From assembly GCA_949293815.1 (NCBI GenBank), contig CASFEZ010000007.1, forward strand, positions 1 through 64,000: DNA of 64,000 nucleotides, written 5' to 3'. Origin of the DNA: an uncultured Eubacteriales bacterium. GTDB lineage: Bacteria; Bacillota; Clostridia; Oscillospirales; Acutalibacteraceae. Below, one piece after another: positions 62,141 through 64,000 of this stretch. Each line of letters opens with the position of its first letter. Positions within the stretch are counted from its first letter, which is position 1. Made by a program: the position numbers and the translations under genes. The notes below the pieces were generated by a model that ran no database searches, was not told where the DNA came from, and saw nothing but the letters and a program-made list of their open reading frames with translations.

Positions 62141-63990
62141 TTACGCATTCCTCCCTGATTATCGGTTGTTACTTCGGGAACTGCACCCGCGTGATACTCA
62201 AAATAAAGCTCATATAATTTATTTTTTGCCTGTACAAAAGCCTTGACAACTTCCGGGTCATAATAGCTGCCCGCGCGCTCTGTAATATAGTGAAAGGCTT
62301 CGTCAAATCTCCATATTTTTTTATAACTGCGGTCAGAGGTCAGCGCGTCAAACACATCCGCTACGGCAACAATTTTTGCCGGAAGTGAAATTTCAGTGTC
62401 AACATATCCCAGATACCCAGATCCGTCAACATGCTCATGGTGCTCACGGGCAATGGTCGCCGCCAAATCAAAGAACGAGGAGCCGGTTCCGGATAAAATC
62501 CGTTCGCCGTACAAATGGTGACGGCGGATTTCATCAAATTCTGCTTCGGTTAAATTGCCGGTTTTACTGAGCAAATCACTCGGCACCATCAGTTTTCCAA
62601 TATCATGCAGCAGCGCCGCTTCGGCAATCTCGTCCGCTTTGTCGGATTCCAGCCCCATATGCGCGGCAATGACCCGGCTGTATGCCGCCACATGCAGCAT
62701 ATGTTGATCCGGTGGATTGCATTTTTCCGATATCAGCTGGCGGATGCGGACATCCAATTTTTGCGGCAGCACCTGAATCAGACCGGTATCCTTTCGACTT
62801 TCATTGGTTTTTTCCGCAGGAACGGCAGGAGGACTGCGGCGAACGGAAGCATGTTTTCCGGCGCGCTCCGCCTGCCGAAGACTTACCGCCAATTGTATGC
62901 CGCCGGTTAAAGCAACAGCCAAATACGGAAAGATCCACGCATGCACAAGCAAACGGAAGCGAGTATCCAGCGCACAGAAAAGAATGGGAACAAAAAAGGC
63001 AATTGCCGAGAGCATGGCATACGGTCTCTGCGCCATCACGGATTTTCGGGACAGCATCAGCATCGCCAAAAGCAGCGACAGCTGAAATATAACGCCGATT
63101 TGTATCAGCGCTTCAAAAAATATTTCATATGGCCAGAACAAAATTGCGGCGGCATAAAGAATATTCAGCGCACTGACAACCTCCAGCTTCCCGTTCCATC
63201 CGAAAACATCGACTGCCACGCCGAGCGGCGCAAAAAACACCGCCAAGGCTGTCAGCATACGCAGCAGCGAATAGATGGAAACAGGCAACGGGGAATCCTG
63301 CATGGCGGACATGCGCTCCAAAAACAGCGCGGCAGCACAGCAGAAAAACGCGGCAGCAATAAAAAACAGGGACGAGCGGATAGGTAAACGCAGTTTTTTG
63401 ATAATCACCCACGCCATGACCGCCACAACGCCAAGCAGAAGAAAAAGGATTCCGGCAACCAAGCAAAACGCCAAATACCCACCAAACGCATGGTCCACCG
63501 CCGGACTTTCCGACAAAACAGCGGAAAAGGAAAACGCGTGGGGGCAATACAAAATGATTTCTACATTTTTTTCCCCCGCATCGGTTAAATCAATGCGTGA
63601 CAAAGCGGATGCCTGAAAAGCATCATTGCCGCTTAATGTATCATATACGGTATTTTCATTTATGGTAACGAGCATAGAGGAATGCTCGCTTTCTATATGC
63701 AGCCATCCGCTTTCTGCATCAGAAAAGGTTCTCTGAAGCAAAATATACGCATCGCCGCTTTCCATCTCCGGCTTTTGCTGGGCATTGGTTTTCTGCCACC
63801 GGTTATGGCTGTCATCAAGACCAACCAGGCGATCCGCGCAAATATATTGCCAGTCCGTCACCAGGGCGGACGCATCCGGCGTAATCAGAAAATCGGACAG
63901 AAGAAAAAGAGCCGCTGCCGCTACCAAATAAAGGCATACGAACCCGACAAAACGGCTCTTGTAAAACCGGGACGCAGAACGGTATTGCAT
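62137..63990 (-). CDS. Membrane HD-GYP c-di-GMP phosphodiesterase
   Basis: The 617-residue protein has a membrane helix (about 14-34), an extracytoplasmic beta-domain (about 40-165), seven membrane helices (about 172-372, similar to a 7TMR-DISM sensor) and a C-terminal HD-GYP domain. Metal ligands are HD at 462-463, HH at 491-492, HHEH at 517-520 and Asp545; the signature reads DGSGYLGY, with Leu527 replacing the usual Pro of GYP. HD-GYP enzymes degrade c-di-GMP. It ends on a TGA overlapping the pelD GTG. The frame stays open upstream of the ATG to the window edge, so the start could lie further out. Confidence 0.9.
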   Translation of the reverse strand: MQYRSASRFYKSRFVGFVCLYLVAAAALFLLSDFLITPDASALVTDWQYICADRLVGLDDSHNRWQKTNAQQKPEMESGDAYILLQRTFSDAESGWLHIESEHSSMLVTINENTVYDTLSGNDAFQASALSRIDLTDAGEKNVEIILYCPHAFSFSAVLSESPAVDHAFGGYLAFCLVAGILFLLLGVVAVMAWVIIKKLRLPIRSSLFFIAAAFFCCAAALFLERMSAMQDSPLPVSIYSLLRMLTALAVFFAPLGVAVDVFGWNGKLEVVSALNILYAAAILFWPYEIFFEALIQIGVIFQLSLLLAMLMLSRKSVMAQRPYAMLSAIAFFVPILFCALDTRFRLLVHAWIFPYLAVALTGGIQLAVSLRQAERAGKHASVRRSPPAVPAEKTNESRKDTGLIQVLPQKLDVRIRQLISEKCNPPDQHMLHVAAYSRVIAAHMGLESDKADEIAEAALLHDIGKLMVPSDLLSKTGNLTEAEFDEIRRHHLYGERILSGTGSSFFDLAATIAREHHEHVDGSGYLGYVDTEISLPAKIVAVADVFDALTSDRSYKKIWRFDEAFHYITERAGSYYDPEVVKAFVQAKNKLYELYFEYHAGAVPEVTTDNQGGMRK

Positions 63991-64000
63991 TTCTGTTCCC

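Noticed and set aside
49746..63990. Complete Pel pathway as in Pseudomonas
   Set aside because: PelB, PelC and the PelA hydrolase domain are missing, which fits a single-membrane cell; only the Gram-positive type is claimed.
1..64000. CRISPR array, prophage, rRNA operon or replication origin
   Set aside because: No spaced direct repeats, phage structural genes, rRNA sequence or DnaA-box cluster were noticed on reading both strands.

Overview
The window looks like a chromosomal segment of an endospore-forming, anaerobic Clostridia species, probably an Oscillospirales/Ruminococcaceae-like gut bacterium. The evidence is a sporulation sigma-G gene, a SCIFF ranthipeptide with its radical SAM maturase, [FeFe]-hydrogenase maturation genes (hydF, hydG, TM1266-type regulator), a der/DUF512 pair, strong AGGAGG ribosome sites with occasional TTG starts, and textbook TTGACA-17-TATAAT promoters. 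Base composition is near 50% GC. Most genes lie on the minus strand.

Layout. 1-1423: debris of a conjugative-element region and an ISL3-family insertion sequence, abutting the 3' end of tRNA-Gly(CCC) at 1463-1536. 1616-6637: four-gene operon for a secreted dockerin/cell-wall-repeat/transglutaminase-like protein, an MBOAT acyltransferase, an AlgJ/AlgX-like SGNH partner and a lipoprotein. 6754-13885: iron-sulfur flavoprotein, anion/arsenite-type transporter, Ktr-type potassium system with a Kdp-like two-component system, Nudix hydrolase, DUF421 protein. 13980-19268: sugar-catabolism group (aldolase-family lyase, GH4, BadF-type sugar kinase, Gfo/Idh/MocA oxidoreductase) with a divergent GDSL esterase. 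19422-23519: potABCD polyamine importer. 23828-26171: sialidase-like BNR protein and a putative DUF3990/XRE toxin-antitoxin pair. 26221-36810: housekeeping genes (der, DUF512, rpmF, yceD-like, pgi, D-Ala-D-Ala carboxypeptidase, sigG, metK, small alarmone synthetase). 36890-41721: hydrogenase maturation and SCIFF. 41971-49557: GH28-like protein, CotH protein, serC-serA, glpK.

49746-63990 is the most unusual part: a tightly coupled minus-strand run of ten genes. It combines a Gram-positive-type Pel exopolysaccharide core (PelD, PelE-like, DUF2194 deacetylase-like, PelF, PelG) and a membrane HD-GYP c-di-GMP phosphodiesterase at the upstream end with a CotH-kinase lipoprotein, a VTC-type polyphosphate polymerase, a DUF4956 membrane protein and a DUF4832/TIM-barrel lipoprotein at the downstream end. 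PelD keeps the RxxD c-di-GMP-binding signature in a degenerate GGDEF domain and carries an N-terminal epimerase-like fold whose cofactor and catalytic motifs look degraded. PelB, PelC and the PelA hydrolase domain are absent, as expected for a single-membrane cell. The working hypothesis is a c-di-GMP-controlled surface-polysaccharide system coupled to protein phosphorylation and polyphosphate chemistry.

Start codons were chosen from ribosome-site spacing. All homology statements come from reading motifs by eye; no database search was run.
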